From contig PNAH01000024.1 of NCBI GenBank assembly GCA_003170315.1, positions 1-44,152 of the forward strand: a DNA stretch of 44,152 nt, read 5' to 3'. Origin of the DNA: Acidimicrobiaceae bacterium (lineage in GTDB: Bacteria > Actinomycetota > Acidimicrobiia > Acidimicrobiales > RAAP-2). The translations under genes and the position numbers were made by a program. Positions 24,466 to 32,779 of the stretch are shown here, piece after piece (positions within the stretch are counted from its first letter, which is position 1; each line of letters opens with the position of its first letter). The notes beneath the pieces were generated by a model. It was not told the origin of the DNA and did not search any database. It saw only the letters and a program-made list of their open reading frames with translations.

Positions 24466-25947
24466 GTGTCGTTGTCGAGTGGAGCACTTAGTGAGTCTTC
24501 GGCGATGGAACTCGCCGTGGCCCTGGGGACGGGCGAGACGTCGTCGGTGGAAATCGTTACTGCCCTCTTGGAACGGATCGCGGAAATCGACGCGCCCGGC
24601 ACCGCGATCGAACTGCGTAGTGTTTTAGCCCTGGCGCCCGACGCTCTCGAATCCGCGCAGCGCGCAGACGACGAGAGATCGCAAGGTACGCTGCGAAGTC
24701 ATCTGCACGGCGTCCCAATTCTCGTGAAAGACAACGTCGAAATTGTGGGCCTACCCGGCAGCGCTGGGTCGACCGCGCTGGTCAATCGACCGGTCCCCCA
24801 CGACGCGCCGCTCGTCACCAAGCTCCGAGACGGCGGTCTGGTCATTCTCGGAGCCACGAATCTCTCGCAATGGGCCAACATGCGCTCGCCCTTTTCCACG
24901 AGCGGGTGGTCGGCTGTGGGGGGGCTTACCGTCAATCCCTACCGACTGGACCGCTGTGCCGGCGGTTCCTCGTCCGGTTCCGGTGCGGCGCTCGCGGCGC
25001 GCCTCGCGCCGTTGGCGATCGGCACCGAGACCGACGGTTCAATCACCTGTCCGGCATCGCTCAACGGCGTCGTCGGTATCAAGCCGGCCGTGGGAACGGT
25101 GCCGGGCGAAGGGATCGTTCCCATATCGTCGAGCCAGGACAGCGCCGGTCCGATGGCGCGAACGGTCCGTGACGTCGCCGCGCTCTACGAGGTCCTCACC
25201 GGACTGGACTACGTCCTCAATCGCGTCGACCGCGGTGTCGCCGACGCACGCATCGCCGTCGCGGCGAACCTCACGACCGGTCATCCCGCGACGGACCGGC
25301 TGTTCCTCGATGTCGTCGAAGCGGCGCGAGAAGCTGGAATCCCTACCAGCGAGGTAAGGGTCGCTCAGGCTGACACTTCGGTGGACGCCGACGAGTTGAC
25401 CGTGTTGCTATGCGAAATGTTCGACGACCTGACCGCCTTCTTGTCGCGCCGCGGCGGCAACGGACCGTTGACGCTCGCGGAGTGCATCGACTTCGAAAAC
25501 GAGCACCGGGACATCGAACTCCCGTTCTTCGGTCACGAGTTCTTCGATCAGTCACTCGCGTCGGGCGGCCGGGCCGGTGAGAAGTACGCCGAAGCCAGGG
25601 CCAGAAACGTCGAATGGGCCGTCGACCAATGTCTGACGCCCGCGCTCAGCAACGTGGACTGCTTTATCGCACCCTGCTATAGCCCCGCTTGGAAGAACGA
25701 CCTGGTGTTGGGCGGCAGTGGGAGCGCCCACTGGTCACAAGTGACGCAGGCCCCGGCGATCGCCGGATGGCCGATCGCCACCGTCCCGATGGGGGTCGTC
25801 GATGGTCTGCCCGTCGGACTCTCGATCGTCGGTCGTCCCGGAAATGAGGCGACCATGCTCGCGGTCGCCGCCGGATTCGAAAGCCTACTGAACCTGGCCG
25901 AGAGTGACGTCCTCGTGCCGAAGTTCATCCGACCTCAAAAGGGTTGA
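24466..25947 (+). CDS. Amidase signature family protein
   Basis: A 493-residue amidase-signature enzyme. The catalytic Lys lies in HGVPILVKDNVEI, the cis-Ser in CAGGSSSGSGAALAARLAPLAIGTETDG and the nucleophile Ser in DGSITCPASLNGVVGIKP. The C-terminal half (ITC-type QAPAIAGWPIATVPMG, GLPVGLSIVGRP) is standard. It resembles stand-alone amidases more than GatA, and no gatB or gatC is nearby. The GTG at 24466 has GAGGAGG 5 nt upstream, which decides the start, since the frame is open several hundred bases further upstream. The substrate amide is unknown. Confidence 0.92.
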   Translation: MSLSSGALSESSAMELAVALGTGETSSVEIVTALLERIAEIDAPGTAIELRSVLALAPDALESAQRADDERSQGTLRSHLHGVPILVKDNVEIVGLPGSAGSTALVNRPVPHDAPLVTKLRDGGLVILGATNLSQWANMRSPFSTSGWSAVGGLTVNPYRLDRCAGGSSSGSGAALAARLAPLAIGTETDGSITCPASLNGVVGIKPAVGTVPGEGIVPISSSQDSAGPMARTVRDVAALYEVLTGLDYVLNRVDRGVADARIAVAANLTTGHPATDRLFLDVVEAAREAGIPTSEVRVAQADTSVDADELTVLLCEMFDDLTAFLSRRGGNGPLTLAECIDFENEHRDIELPFFGHEFFDQSLASGGRAGEKYAEARARNVEWAVDQCLTPALSNVDCFIAPCYSPAWKNDLVLGGSGSAHWSQVTQAPAIAGWPIATVPMGVVDGLPVGLSIVGRPGNEATMLAVAAGFESLLNLAESDVLVPKFIRPQKG

Positions 25948-25957
25948 CGAGAATCTC

Positions 25958-25993
25958 GACGCCGACTGACAGGCCCTACGACAGTTCGGCGTC
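25958..25993 (+). terminator. Hairpin after the amidase gene
   Basis: GACGCCGA (25958-25965) pairs with TCGGCGTC (25986-25993), extended by CTG/CAG past a one-base bulge. It lies 11 bp after the amidase stop and has no T-run. Confidence 0.45.
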
Positions 25994-26031
25994 GCGGCGA
26001 CGTCGGGCGTGTTCGGGTCCCAGCGTTTTGC

Positions 26032-26037
26032 TACGTT
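26032..26037 (+). promoter_or_regulatory. -10 element, leaderless start of VOC gene
   Basis: TACGTT, GACGGC, then ATG at 26044. Confidence 0.6.
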
Positions 26038-26043
26038 GACGGC

Positions 26044-26406
26044 ATGTCTACTGAACTGCGTGGCCTTCGCACCGTGATCTATCCAACCACCGACCTCGCC
26101 GTCGCCAAGGCGTGGTGGATTGGTTATCTCGGATTCGATCCGTACTTCGACGAACCGTTCTACGTTGGCTTCGAAGTGGCGGGTTACGAACTGGGCCTCG
26201 TGCCCACCGACGAAACCGATGCCAGCCCGACCACGTACTGGGGCGTTGACGACGTGCCTCAAGCCGTGACCAACGCCGAAGCGAACGGCGCAGTGCTCCT
26301 CGAGGCGCCCCAAGACGTGGGCGACGGCATCATCGTCGCCTCCGTCGAGAACCCGAGCGGACACGTCATCGGGCTGATCTTCAATCCTCACTTCGCCGTC
26401 AAGTAA
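26044..26406 (+). CDS. VOC family (glyoxalase/bleomycin resistance-like) protein
   Basis: A 120-residue single VOC domain pair of beta-alpha-beta units. It begins LRTVIYPTTDLAVAKAWWIGYLGFDPYFDEPFYVGFEV and has TTYWGVDDVPQAVTNAEANGA and VASVENPSGHVIGLIFNPHF in the second half. The Glu and His residues expected to bind metal are partly present. The function is unknown. It is monocistronic, with a -10 element 6 nt before the ATG. Confidence 0.9.
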   Translation: MSTELRGLRTVIYPTTDLAVAKAWWIGYLGFDPYFDEPFYVGFEVAGYELGLVPTDETDASPTTYWGVDDVPQAVTNAEANGAVLLEAPQDVGDGIIVASVENPSGHVIGLIFNPHFAVK

Positions 26407-26458
26407 TCGAACGCACGGCTCGAAATATCACCGCTCATCGCACCGGTGAACGCCTTGA

Positions 26459-27265
26459 CTATTTGCGCGCCAGCACCTCTTCGTGGACCACGACGAAAAT
26501 CCCTTCGGCGCTGTCCGACCACGCTCGAAAGGCGTCGCTGATCGCACTGAGCTCGTCGCTGGTGGTCAATCCGTACTCCAGACCCTGTCGGGCGAATTCG
26601 CTGTAGAGGACTCGGTCGGCCCACAAGTCGGCCCACCACTCGCGCTCCTCGATGGTTTCGTAGGTCCACTCTGACGTCGAAGGTTCCAGTGACGCGTAGC
26701 CGGCGGTTTCAACCCAACCGGCCAGGAACCGACCAGCGTCAGCCTCGGCGTCGTTCCTCCGAGTGATCTGGTGATAGAGCTCCATCCATCGATCGAGCGT
26801 CTCGTTCGGTGGCGACCACGTGAATTCCCCGTAGTCCGCGTCGCGAATCGCCAGCCATCCTCCGTCTCGAAGGACCCGTCGCATCTCTCGAAGAGCGCGC
26901 GTCGGATCGCTGAGGTGTTGGAGTACTTGGTGGGCGTACACAACGTCGAACGATGAGTCCTCGAACTCGAGGTTGTAGACGTCTCCAACTTCGAACGAGA
27001 GATTTGACAGCGCCCGTGCCTCGGCCGCTTCACGGGCGCGCCCGATCACTTCGTTCGAGCGGTCGATGCCCATGACGAAGCCCGGGGCTACTAACTCGGC
27101 GAGATCCATGGTGATGGTTCCCGGTCCGCACCCGACGTCGAGCAACTCGTCGCCGCTCCTCAAATGCGGAAGCAGGAAGCCGGCCGAATTCTGCGCCGTG
27201 CGCCAGGTGTGGCTGCGCAGGACCGACTCGTGATGACCGTGTGTGTAGCGATCCAAAGGTGCCAT
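26459..27265 (-). CDS. SAM-dependent methyltransferase
   Basis: A 268-residue class I methyltransferase of the UbiE/Methyltransf_11 type. Motif I is ELLDVGCGPGTITMDLAE, motif II region is VGDVYNLEFEDSSFDVVYAHQVLQHL, and motif III is LREMRRVLRDGGWLAIRDADYGEF. The C-terminal third is all-helical. The ATG at 27265 is chosen because TATCTT lies exactly 6 nt before it; in-frame starts at 27280 and 27388 would add 5 and 41 residues. It is divergent from the ABM gene. The substrate is unknown. Confidence 0.92.
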   Translation of the reverse strand: MAPLDRYTHGHHESVLRSHTWRTAQNSAGFLLPHLRSGDELLDVGCGPGTITMDLAELVAPGFVMGIDRSNEVIGRAREAAEARALSNLSFEVGDVYNLEFEDSSFDVVYAHQVLQHLSDPTRALREMRRVLRDGGWLAIRDADYGEFTWSPPNETLDRWMELYHQITRRNDAEADAGRFLAGWVETAGYASLEPSTSEWTYETIEEREWWADLWADRVLYSEFARQGLEYGLTTSDELSAISDAFRAWSDSAEGIFVVVHEEVLARK

Positions 27266-27271
27266 TACTTC

Positions 27272-27277
27272 AAGATA
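27272..27277 (-). promoter_or_regulatory. -10 element, leaderless start of methyltransferase gene
   Basis: Minus strand TATCTT, GAAGTA, then ATG at 27265. Confidence 0.6.
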
Positions 27278-27333
27278 CATTCGAACGCCCGGTCGCGCCA
27301 CGGCCCTCACCCGGTCGGCTTCGTCGTCGACGG

Positions 27334-27339
27334 TACCAT
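27334..27339 (+). promoter_or_regulatory. -10 element, leaderless start of ABM gene
   Basis: TACCAT, CGGTCG, then ATG at 27346. It lies 56 bp from the divergent -10 of the methyltransferase gene. Confidence 0.6.
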
Positions 27340-27345
27340 CGGTCG

Positions 27346-27669
27346 ATGAGCTCGGAACCGCACGTCGTCTGCATTTTTCGGTCCACACGGACGGGCCACT
27401 CGGGCGATGAGTACGAGGAGTGGTCCAATCGAATGGACCACTTGGTGGCCACCATGCCCGGCTACATGGGTCACGCCAGCTTTCGTGACGACGCGTCCGG
27501 CCGAGGCGTCACGATCTCCTATTTCCGGTCCCTGGCCGAGTTGGTGGCGTGGAAGCACGTGCCCGAGCACCTCGAGGCGCAGGGTCTCGGTCGAACCGCG
27601 TTCTATACCGAGTACGAGATCGAAGTGGCCGAAATCGTTCGCCACTATGGATGGACGTCGCTCGACTGA
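27346..27669 (+). CDS. Antibiotic biosynthesis monooxygenase (ABM)-like protein
   Basis: A 107-residue small ferredoxin-like-fold protein. The pattern VVCIFRSTRT, EYEEWSNRMDHLVATMPGYMG, GVTISYFRSLAELVAWKHVPEHLEAQGLGRTAFYTEYEIEVAEI is that of ABM/YgiN-like proteins (two beta-alpha-beta units, tryptophan and HxEHL-type helix). Such proteins act as cofactorless monooxygenases or heme-binding proteins; which applies here is unknown. The DinB-like gene follows 62 bp later on the same strand. Confidence 0.85.
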   Translation: MSSEPHVVCIFRSTRTGHSGDEYEEWSNRMDHLVATMPGYMGHASFRDDASGRGVTISYFRSLAELVAWKHVPEHLEAQGLGRTAFYTEYEIEVAEIVRHYGWTSLD

Positions 27670-27731
27670 CCGGGACCAAACGACCGACGCCGAATTCACT
27701 ACGGTTGGCGAGGACGGTCAACATCGTTCGG

Positions 27732-28301
27732 ATGACGTATGACATCATGCATGCTGTGAGCAACGAGCCCGCGAGCGACGTTCAAACCTGCCCGCACTGC
27801 GGTTTCTCGTGGGTCCCCTTAACCCGAGCCAAGTGCGCCACACGAATGAGCGCCGCGATTGAGTCCTTCGTCGACGTCATCCAAAGGGCCGGCGAGCAGG
27901 TGGGTACGAGACCGAGCGAACAGCGATGGTCGATTCTCGAATACGGCGGACACCTCCGCGACGTCATATTGAGCGTGCGAGAGAGAATTGTGCTGGCCTC
28001 GATTCTCGACGTACCGGTGGGCACGCCGATCTTTCGCGACGAGCGCGTCGACATCGGCTTTTACGCGCAGGACTCGGCGTCCGACGTCGCGGTTGAACTG
28101 CAGGTGGCCACCTACCTCTTCTTAAAGACCGTGGCGACGCTGCCTCCGAACTACGAGGAACGAGGTCTGATTTACAGCACTCGGACGCCGCTCGAGATCA
28201 CTATTGGCGGCGCGATGTCAAACGCGTTGCACGAGTGTGAACATCACCTCGGCGACGCCACCGAGAATCTCCGGTTATTCGATTCGTCCCGACACGGATG
28301 A
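27732..28301 (+). CDS. DinB superfamily protein with N-terminal zinc-ribbon-like motif
   Basis: A protein of up to 189 residues. The N-terminus has CPHCGFSWVPLTRAKC, a possible zinc site. It is followed by a DinB/MDMPI-like four-helix bundle (QRWSILEYGGHLRDVILSVRERI, later ALHECEHHLGDATENL) with His residues at the usual metal-binding places: the GGH, and the HECEHH in the last helix. DinB-type proteins include thiol-S-transferases that use mycothiol or bacillithiol. The start is uncertain: the ATG at 27732 gives the longest plausible form, and the GTG at 27756 is possible. It may share a transcript with the ABM gene upstream and the nitrilase downstream. Confidence 0.8.
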   Translation: MTYDIMHAVSNEPASDVQTCPHCGFSWVPLTRAKCATRMSAAIESFVDVIQRAGEQVGTRPSEQRWSILEYGGHLRDVILSVRERIVLASILDVPVGTPIFRDERVDIGFYAQDSASDVAVELQVATYLFLKTVATLPPNYEERGLIYSTRTPLEITIGGAMSNALHECEHHLGDATENLRLFDSSRHG

Positions 28302-28356
28302 CCGTCGTCGCGATGTCCAAAGGTCCGTTTCATTTTCTGGCGAGTGAGGAGTATCG

Positions 28357-29199
28357 ATGAAGCTCACGGTGGCGGCGGCGCAAATGTCGTCGGGCTCGGA
28401 CCGGTCGCGCAACCTCGAAGAGGCCGAGCGGCTCGTCTCAGAGGCGGCCGACCAGGGTGCGCACTACGTGCAACTACCGGAGTACTTCAATTACCTCGGT
28501 CCGTTCTCGGGCTTCGCGAGCGCCGCCGAACCGGTGCCTGGTCCGACCACTACGAGAATGGCCACACTCGCCAAATCCCGCGCCCTGACCTTGCACCTCG
28601 GAAGTCTCTTGGAGGAGTCGCCGGAGCCCGGAAAGTTCTTCAACACCGGTATCGTTCTCGCTCCGAGCGGAGAGATCGTCGCCTCCTATCGTAAGATCCA
28701 CCTCTTCGACGTCAACGTGCCCGACGCCATCGTGCACCGCGAGTCAGACATCATCGCTCCCGGTGACGAGATGGTCGTCACTCGTCTCGAGGGGTTCACG
28801 CTCGGCCTGTCAATCTGTTTCGACCTGAGGTTCCCCGAGTTGTATCGAGCGCTGGCTCTCGCCGGGGCAGAGGTGATCGCCATCCCGGCGGCCTTCAACG
28901 CCGTCACGGGACGAGCCCATTGGGACGCGCTCGTGCGCGCCCGCGCGATTGAGAATCACGCCTTCGTGATTGCCGCGGCCCAAGTGGGCACGACGGCCGA
29001 AGGGATTGCGACGTACGGGCACTCGCTCATTGTCGGACCTTGGGGCGACGTGCTGGCAGAGTCGATAAGTGACCATCCGGAAGTCCTCGTGGCCACTTTG
29101 GACCTGGATGAAGTCGCGCGCCGCCGAGCCCAGATTGCCGTGATGGACTTTCTTCGACCGGATGTCTATGACCGAGCAGTGCGCGTTGTCAACGACTGA
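28357..29199 (+). CDS. Carbon-nitrogen hydrolase (Nit/omega-amidase-like)
   Basis: A 280-residue nitrilase-superfamily amidase. The catalytic triad is visible as Glu in VQLPEYFNY, Lys in SYRKIHLFDVNVP and Cys in LSICFDLRFPELYRALA. The motif order and the IHLFDV context place it with Nit1/Nit2-like enzymes, such as deaminated-glutathione amidase or omega-amidase, rather than true nitrilases. GAGGAG precedes the ATG by 6 nt. It converges with a ketopantoate-reductase-like gene, leaving 10 bp between the stops. Confidence 0.93.
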   Translation: MKLTVAAAQMSSGSDRSRNLEEAERLVSEAADQGAHYVQLPEYFNYLGPFSGFASAAEPVPGPTTTRMATLAKSRALTLHLGSLLEESPEPGKFFNTGIVLAPSGEIVASYRKIHLFDVNVPDAIVHRESDIIAPGDEMVVTRLEGFTLGLSICFDLRFPELYRALALAGAEVIAIPAAFNAVTGRAHWDALVRARAIENHAFVIAAAQVGTTAEGIATYGHSLIVGPWGDVLAESISDHPEVLVATLDLDEVARRRAQIAVMDFLRPDVYDRAVRVVND

Positions 29200-29209
29200 C
29201 GCGATTCAC

Positions 29210-30184
29210 TCACGTTCGCCCGTCCACGTCGCTGCGTAGTTCAGAGACGGAGACGGTACCCGGAGCCCGACCCTCTCGCGCCATCTCGTTCGCGCGGCGC
29301 ACCAGGAGTGCGTTCACCGGCGTTTCGATGCCGTAGCGTTGCCCGAGCGCGACGATTTCGCCATTGAGAAAGTCGGTTTCCACGTTGCCCGTTCCCCGAA
29401 GCACGCTCTGCCACGAAGAGCTCCCCACTCGCCGAATCGAACCGATCGGGAGGTAGTTGACGAGTGTCGAGCGCTCATTCGCCAGTGACCTGGCCCGTGC
29501 CACGTCGACCCCGTGGGCCGTCAGGCAGGCCACGGCTTCGTCGCGCACCATCTGCGACAAGTCGTCAGTTCCGGCGTTCGGACCGCAGAGCACCTCCAGA
29601 GCGTTCAAGACGTTGGAGAGCAACTTGCCCCATTTCAGAGTCTCGATTTCTTCGGTCGCCATCGAAGCGAAACCGGCGTCACCGAGGAGCTCGGACATCT
29701 CGCGAGCGGTCTCGTCGACCCCCCTCGGCCATCGACCGACGTCGAGGACGCCAACGAGGGGTGAGGAGAAGACCTCGACGCGCCCTGGTTCGAGGTACGA
29801 CGCCGGCGACATCACGCACACGCCGTAGGTCTTCGTGAAGTACCGGGACACCATCCGCTCATTCGCGACGCCATTCTGCGCGCAAAAGACCGAGAGTTCC
29901 AAAGGAGCCACCGCCGCGAGCTCCTCGAGCGCGCCAGCGGTGTCTTGACTCTTTACGCAGAGTACGACCACGTCATCCGGTCCCAAGGTCAATGACGAGA
30001 TGCCATCAACGACGTCAACCTTCGATCGCCGTGTGTGTTTGGGAGTGGCGACTTCGACGCCGTCTTTGGCAATGGCCTCGAAGTTTCTCCCCCTCGCCAC
30101 GAGCACGGCCGGGTGTCCCCGCTCAAACAGTTGCGCGGCAATGGGTGCGCCGATGGCTCCCGCTCCGATGACCACGACTCGCAC
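29210..30184 (-). CDS. Ketopantoate reductase family (PanE/ApbA) protein
   Basis: A 324-residue NADP-binding protein of the 2-dehydropantoate 2-reductase family. The Rossmann motif is VVVIGAGAIGAPIAAQLFERGH. The middle has VVLCVKSQDTAGALEEL and FCAQNGVANERMV (the Asn and Gly typical of the family). The helical C-terminal domain contains KWGKLLSNVLNALEVLCGP with the catalytic-type Lys, and VETDFLNGEIVALGQRYGIETPVN. It could make pantoate for coenzyme A or act on another 2-keto acid; the family has many non-PanE members. A GTG start at 30184 has AAGTAT 6 nt upstream. Confidence 0.9.
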   Translation of the reverse strand: MRVVVIGAGAIGAPIAAQLFERGHPAVLVARGRNFEAIAKDGVEVATPKHTRRSKVDVVDGISSLTLGPDDVVVLCVKSQDTAGALEELAAVAPLELSVFCAQNGVANERMVSRYFTKTYGVCVMSPASYLEPGRVEVFSSPLVGVLDVGRWPRGVDETAREMSELLGDAGFASMATEEIETLKWGKLLSNVLNALEVLCGPNAGTDDLSQMVRDEAVACLTAHGVDVARARSLANERSTLVNYLPIGSIRRVGSSSWQSVLRGTGNVETDFLNGEIVALGQRYGIETPVNALLVRRANEMAREGRAPGTVSVSELRSDVDGRT

Positions 30185-30190
30185 GAGTCG

Positions 30191-30196
30191 ATACTT
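30191..30196 (-). promoter_or_regulatory. -10-like element of the PanE-like gene
   Basis: Minus strand AAGTAT, CGACTC, then GTG at 30184. It is a near match to the TANNNT-N6 pattern. Confidence 0.4.
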
Positions 30197-30291
30197 ACAC
30201 GACGGAGCGACGAATCAGGCCGAGAGCCCCGCGGGTGTCCGCGACGTAACTTCGGGACTCGCGATGATTGACGGTCCTAGAGTCGAGTTCT

Positions 30292-31191
30292 GTGAGATGG
30301 CCCAGCGCCGAGGTCGAAATGAGCGCGACGCTCGTGGCAGCGTTGGTACGAAGTCAGCACCCCGACCTGATCAACGACGACGTCCGAGAGATGTCGCCGG
30401 GATTCGATAACACCATCTGGCGACTCGGAGAGGAACTGGTCGTGCGACTCCCCCGGCGTCAGGTCGCGGTGAGGTTGATCGAGAGCGAACAGCGCTGGCT
30501 CCCGGCGTTGGCACCACGACTCCCACTGTCAATTCCGACGCCAGTTCGCGTCGGACGACCAAGCGATATCTTCCCGTGGCCCTGGACCATCGCGAAATGG
30601 ATCGACGGGACGCCAGGCAATGAGGTCGACCCGATGACCTTGGGTCGTGCGGCGACGCTCCTCGGGACCTTCTTTCGGGCCCTGCATCACGACGCACCAG
30701 CGGATGCACCCGCGAATGAATTCAGGAGTGTGCCTCTACGGTTCAATGAGTTCAGTTTTCAAGGTCGACTTCACGAGTTGGGCGAAGCGATCAACCGCGA
30801 CGACGTATTGCGGATTTGGGCGGCGTCGCTGGCCGCCGAACCGTGGGTCGGAGCGCCCCAGTGGATCCACGGTGATCCGCACCCAGCGAATCTGATATTC
30901 GACGACGAGCGGCTCGTGGGCGTCATCGATTTCGGCGATCTGTGCGCCGGCGACCCGGCAACCGATTTGGCGGGGGGCTTCCTCGCCCTTCCGTTCGAAT
31001 CCCTGGGGGAGTTTTTTGACGCTTACGGGTCCGTTGACCACGCCACGATCCGACGCACCCTCGGATGGGCCGTCCACTTCGGTCTCATGTTCGTCCTTCT
31101 CGGCCAGTCCGACGAACCGACCTACGGACCGATTGGCTATCGAGCAATCGAAAACGCCGCCGACTTCTTCGGCACCCTCGGCGGAGAGTAA
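30292..31191 (+). CDS. Aminoglycoside phosphotransferase family protein
   Basis: A 299-residue kinase-fold phosphotransferase (APH). The N-lobe shows SPGFDNTIWRLGEELVVRLPRR. The catalytic loop is QWIHGDPHPANLIFDDERLVG (HGDxxxxN), and the Mg-binding motif is VIDFGDLCAGDPATDLAGGFLAL. Members phosphorylate aminoglycosides, macrolides, homoserine, fructosamine or choline; resistance should not be assumed. The start is not certain: the GTG at 30292 (a TAGAGT lies 8 nt upstream) fits the family's N-terminus, and an ATG at 30319 is an alternative. It converges on the P-loop kinase gene. Confidence 0.9.
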   Translation: MRWPSAEVEMSATLVAALVRSQHPDLINDDVREMSPGFDNTIWRLGEELVVRLPRRQVAVRLIESEQRWLPALAPRLPLSIPTPVRVGRPSDIFPWPWTIAKWIDGTPGNEVDPMTLGRAATLLGTFFRALHHDAPADAPANEFRSVPLRFNEFSFQGRLHELGEAINRDDVLRIWAASLAAEPWVGAPQWIHGDPHPANLIFDDERLVGVIDFGDLCAGDPATDLAGGFLALPFESLGEFFDAYGSVDHATIRRTLGWAVHFGLMFVLLGQSDEPTYGPIGYRAIENAADFFGTLGGE

Positions 31192-31197
31192 CCCCGC

Positions 31198-31767
31198 TCA
31201 CCGCGCGGCAGTGGCCTCGTCGAGAAATCGCCGCACGTCACGCGCGCTGGAGAGGACGACCACACGTTCGGCACCGACGGATTCCCGGGCCTCTCGGGGC
31301 ACGACCTCGTGATACTTCGCGTGCGAGTTCCACGACCACAGGATGATGTTGCGCATCGGGTCGAGCGAGAGCGCGTTGCGCCACGACTCCCGATTACCGT
31401 TCCACAGGCGCTCGCGTTTCACAATTCGTAGGATCGTTCTCTTGACGACTCGGGTCATCACGACCCGCCTCGGAAGATCGATGAACACGATCATCGTGGC
31501 CAGCGGCCACACGATGTCGCGCACTTGGCTGTAGTTGCCGTCGACGATCCAGCGCGGCTGGGCGACGAAGGATCTGACTCGCGCTCGAAACTCCTCGATC
31601 TCGAGCGGCGTCCAATCCGGTTGTTGGTAGAGACCGTCAAGTTCGAGACACGCCGCGTCCAGGGCCCTCGCGAGAGCCCTAGACAACGTCGACTTGCCAC
31701 TGCCCGAGGTGCCGTGGACGATCACGCGGTTCAAACGAGTTTCCTTCGCGGCGCATTCCTCGGGCAC
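31198..31767 (-). CDS. P-loop kinase (adenylate kinase/FlaR-like)
   Basis: A 189-residue P-loop NTPase similar to the topology-modulation (FlaR) and shikimate/adenylate kinase-like proteins. The Walker A is VHGTSGSGKSTLSRALA. It is followed by the substrate region LELDGLYQQPDWTPLEIEEFRARV, RWIVDGNYSQVRDIVWPLATMIVFIDLPRR and a lid-like Arg/Lys-rich segment (RVVKRTILRIVKRERLWNGNRES). A GTG at 31767 is supported by TAGGCT exactly 6 nt upstream; a TTG at 31734 with GAAGGA before it is an alternative. The phosphate acceptor is unknown. Confidence 0.88.
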   Translation of the reverse strand: MPEECAAKETRLNRVIVHGTSGSGKSTLSRALARALDAACLELDGLYQQPDWTPLEIEEFRARVRSFVAQPRWIVDGNYSQVRDIVWPLATMIVFIDLPRRVVMTRVVKRTILRIVKRERLWNGNRESWRNALSLDPMRNIILWSWNSHAKYHEVVPREARESVGAERVVVLSSARDVRRFLDEATAAR

Positions 31768-31773
31768 CGCAGC

Positions 31774-31779
31774 AGCCTA
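31774..31779 (-). promoter_or_regulatory. -10 element, leaderless start of P-loop kinase gene
   Basis: Minus strand TAGGCT, GCTGCG, then GTG at 31767. Confidence 0.55.
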
Positions 31780-31989
31780 CAAATCGGGCGTTCCCGTGCG
31801 GCCTCCCCTCTCGCCACTCGACAGTGCGTCTCCCGCGATGATGTAATCGTCTCGAGGCAGGTGTGGACCGCCGCCATCGAGTTCGTCGAAGTTGCGTGGC
31901 GAGAATTTCGGGGCTCTCGGGTTACAATCCAGTTTGGGTCTAAACGTTGGACGCGGCGAGTGGTCTTGTGGTGGGAGATATCGGCGACT

Positions 31990-32676
31990 ATGGGACTGCA
32001 GACACCACTCATCGCATCAACGTCCGTGGGCGGGTGGTTCGAGCTCCTGATCCTGATCGGACTGCTCATCTTGAACTACTGGGCGACGATGCGCATCATC
32101 ACCCAGGCAGGGTATTCAGCCGTGTGGATCGTGCTTCCTATCGCACCGCTCGTGCTTACCATCATCTGTTACGTCATCTTCTGGAACGACATTCACGAGA
32201 TCTTCTTCGGCAGCAGCTTTGGCTTCGGGGGAGTCAACAACGTTAGTTTCATCTGGCATTTGGACGAAATCAGCATCTTCCTCAATTGGATCTTCTATAT
32301 CGTCTTTGCCTTTTCGCGCTGGCCCGCGTCCGGTACTCGACACTCGCCCGACGTGGACGTGCCTCAAGCTCCATCATCAGTGGGTGCGCACCCGAGTTCT
32401 GCGGCGATACCGGCTCCGCCACCCGCACCGCGCCCCGGAGCACGTGTCATGCCCGCTTCGCCTGGAGGCCCCGTGGCCCGGCCAACCAATGTGGCAAGTG
32501 CAACAACGTCCCAGCCTCCTTCGGCGCCGTTTTGTGCGTGGTGCGGCGAGGCACTCCCGGGAAACCGAGCGCTCTTTCACGATTGCGGACCAAAAGACCG
32601 ACCAGAGACGATCTGCACGAACTGTGGCGCGGCGTTCCCGGCGGGGACCTCGCGATGCAATACGTGCGCCGCCTGA
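31990..32676 (+). CDS. Membrane protein with C-terminal double zinc ribbon
   Basis: A 228-residue protein not assigned to a named family. Hydrophobic segments at about residues 10-30, 40-62 and 92-110 (FELLILIGLLILNYWATM; AVWIVLPIAPLVLTIICYVIFW; IFLNWIFYIVFAF) are followed by a Pro/Ala-rich linker (about 120-175). The C-terminal region has two CxxC pairs that look like zinc ribbons (FCAWCGEALPG with HDCG; CTNCGAAFPAGTSRCNTC). The ribbons should be cytoplasmic. Membrane-linked zinc ribbons often mediate protein or nucleic-acid contacts, but the role is unknown. The ATG at 31990 is the most sensible start, though no clear Shine-Dalgarno is at the right distance. Confidence 0.75.
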   Translation: MGLQTPLIASTSVGGWFELLILIGLLILNYWATMRIITQAGYSAVWIVLPIAPLVLTIICYVIFWNDIHEIFFGSSFGFGGVNNVSFIWHLDEISIFLNWIFYIVFAFSRWPASGTRHSPDVDVPQAPSSVGAHPSSAAIPAPPPAPRPGARVMPASPGGPVARPTNVASATTSQPPSAPFCAWCGEALPGNRALFHDCGPKDRPETICTNCGAAFPAGTSRCNTCAA

Positions 32677-32708
32677 GGATCGACCCCAGGACGTCACGCG
32701 ACAGTGGT

Positions 32709-32736
32709 CGAATCCGGTTGACCGCCGGCGGATTCG
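32709..32736. terminator. Hairpin between convergent zinc-ribbon and MDMPI genes
   Basis: CGAATCCG (32709-32716) pairs perfectly with CGGATTCG (32729-32736) around 12 nt. It lies between the two stop codons and can act on both strands. Confidence 0.5.
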
Positions 32737-32779
32737 CACCGAGCTGGAAGCCAAGAGCGCCGAACTGGAGGAGATCGAG

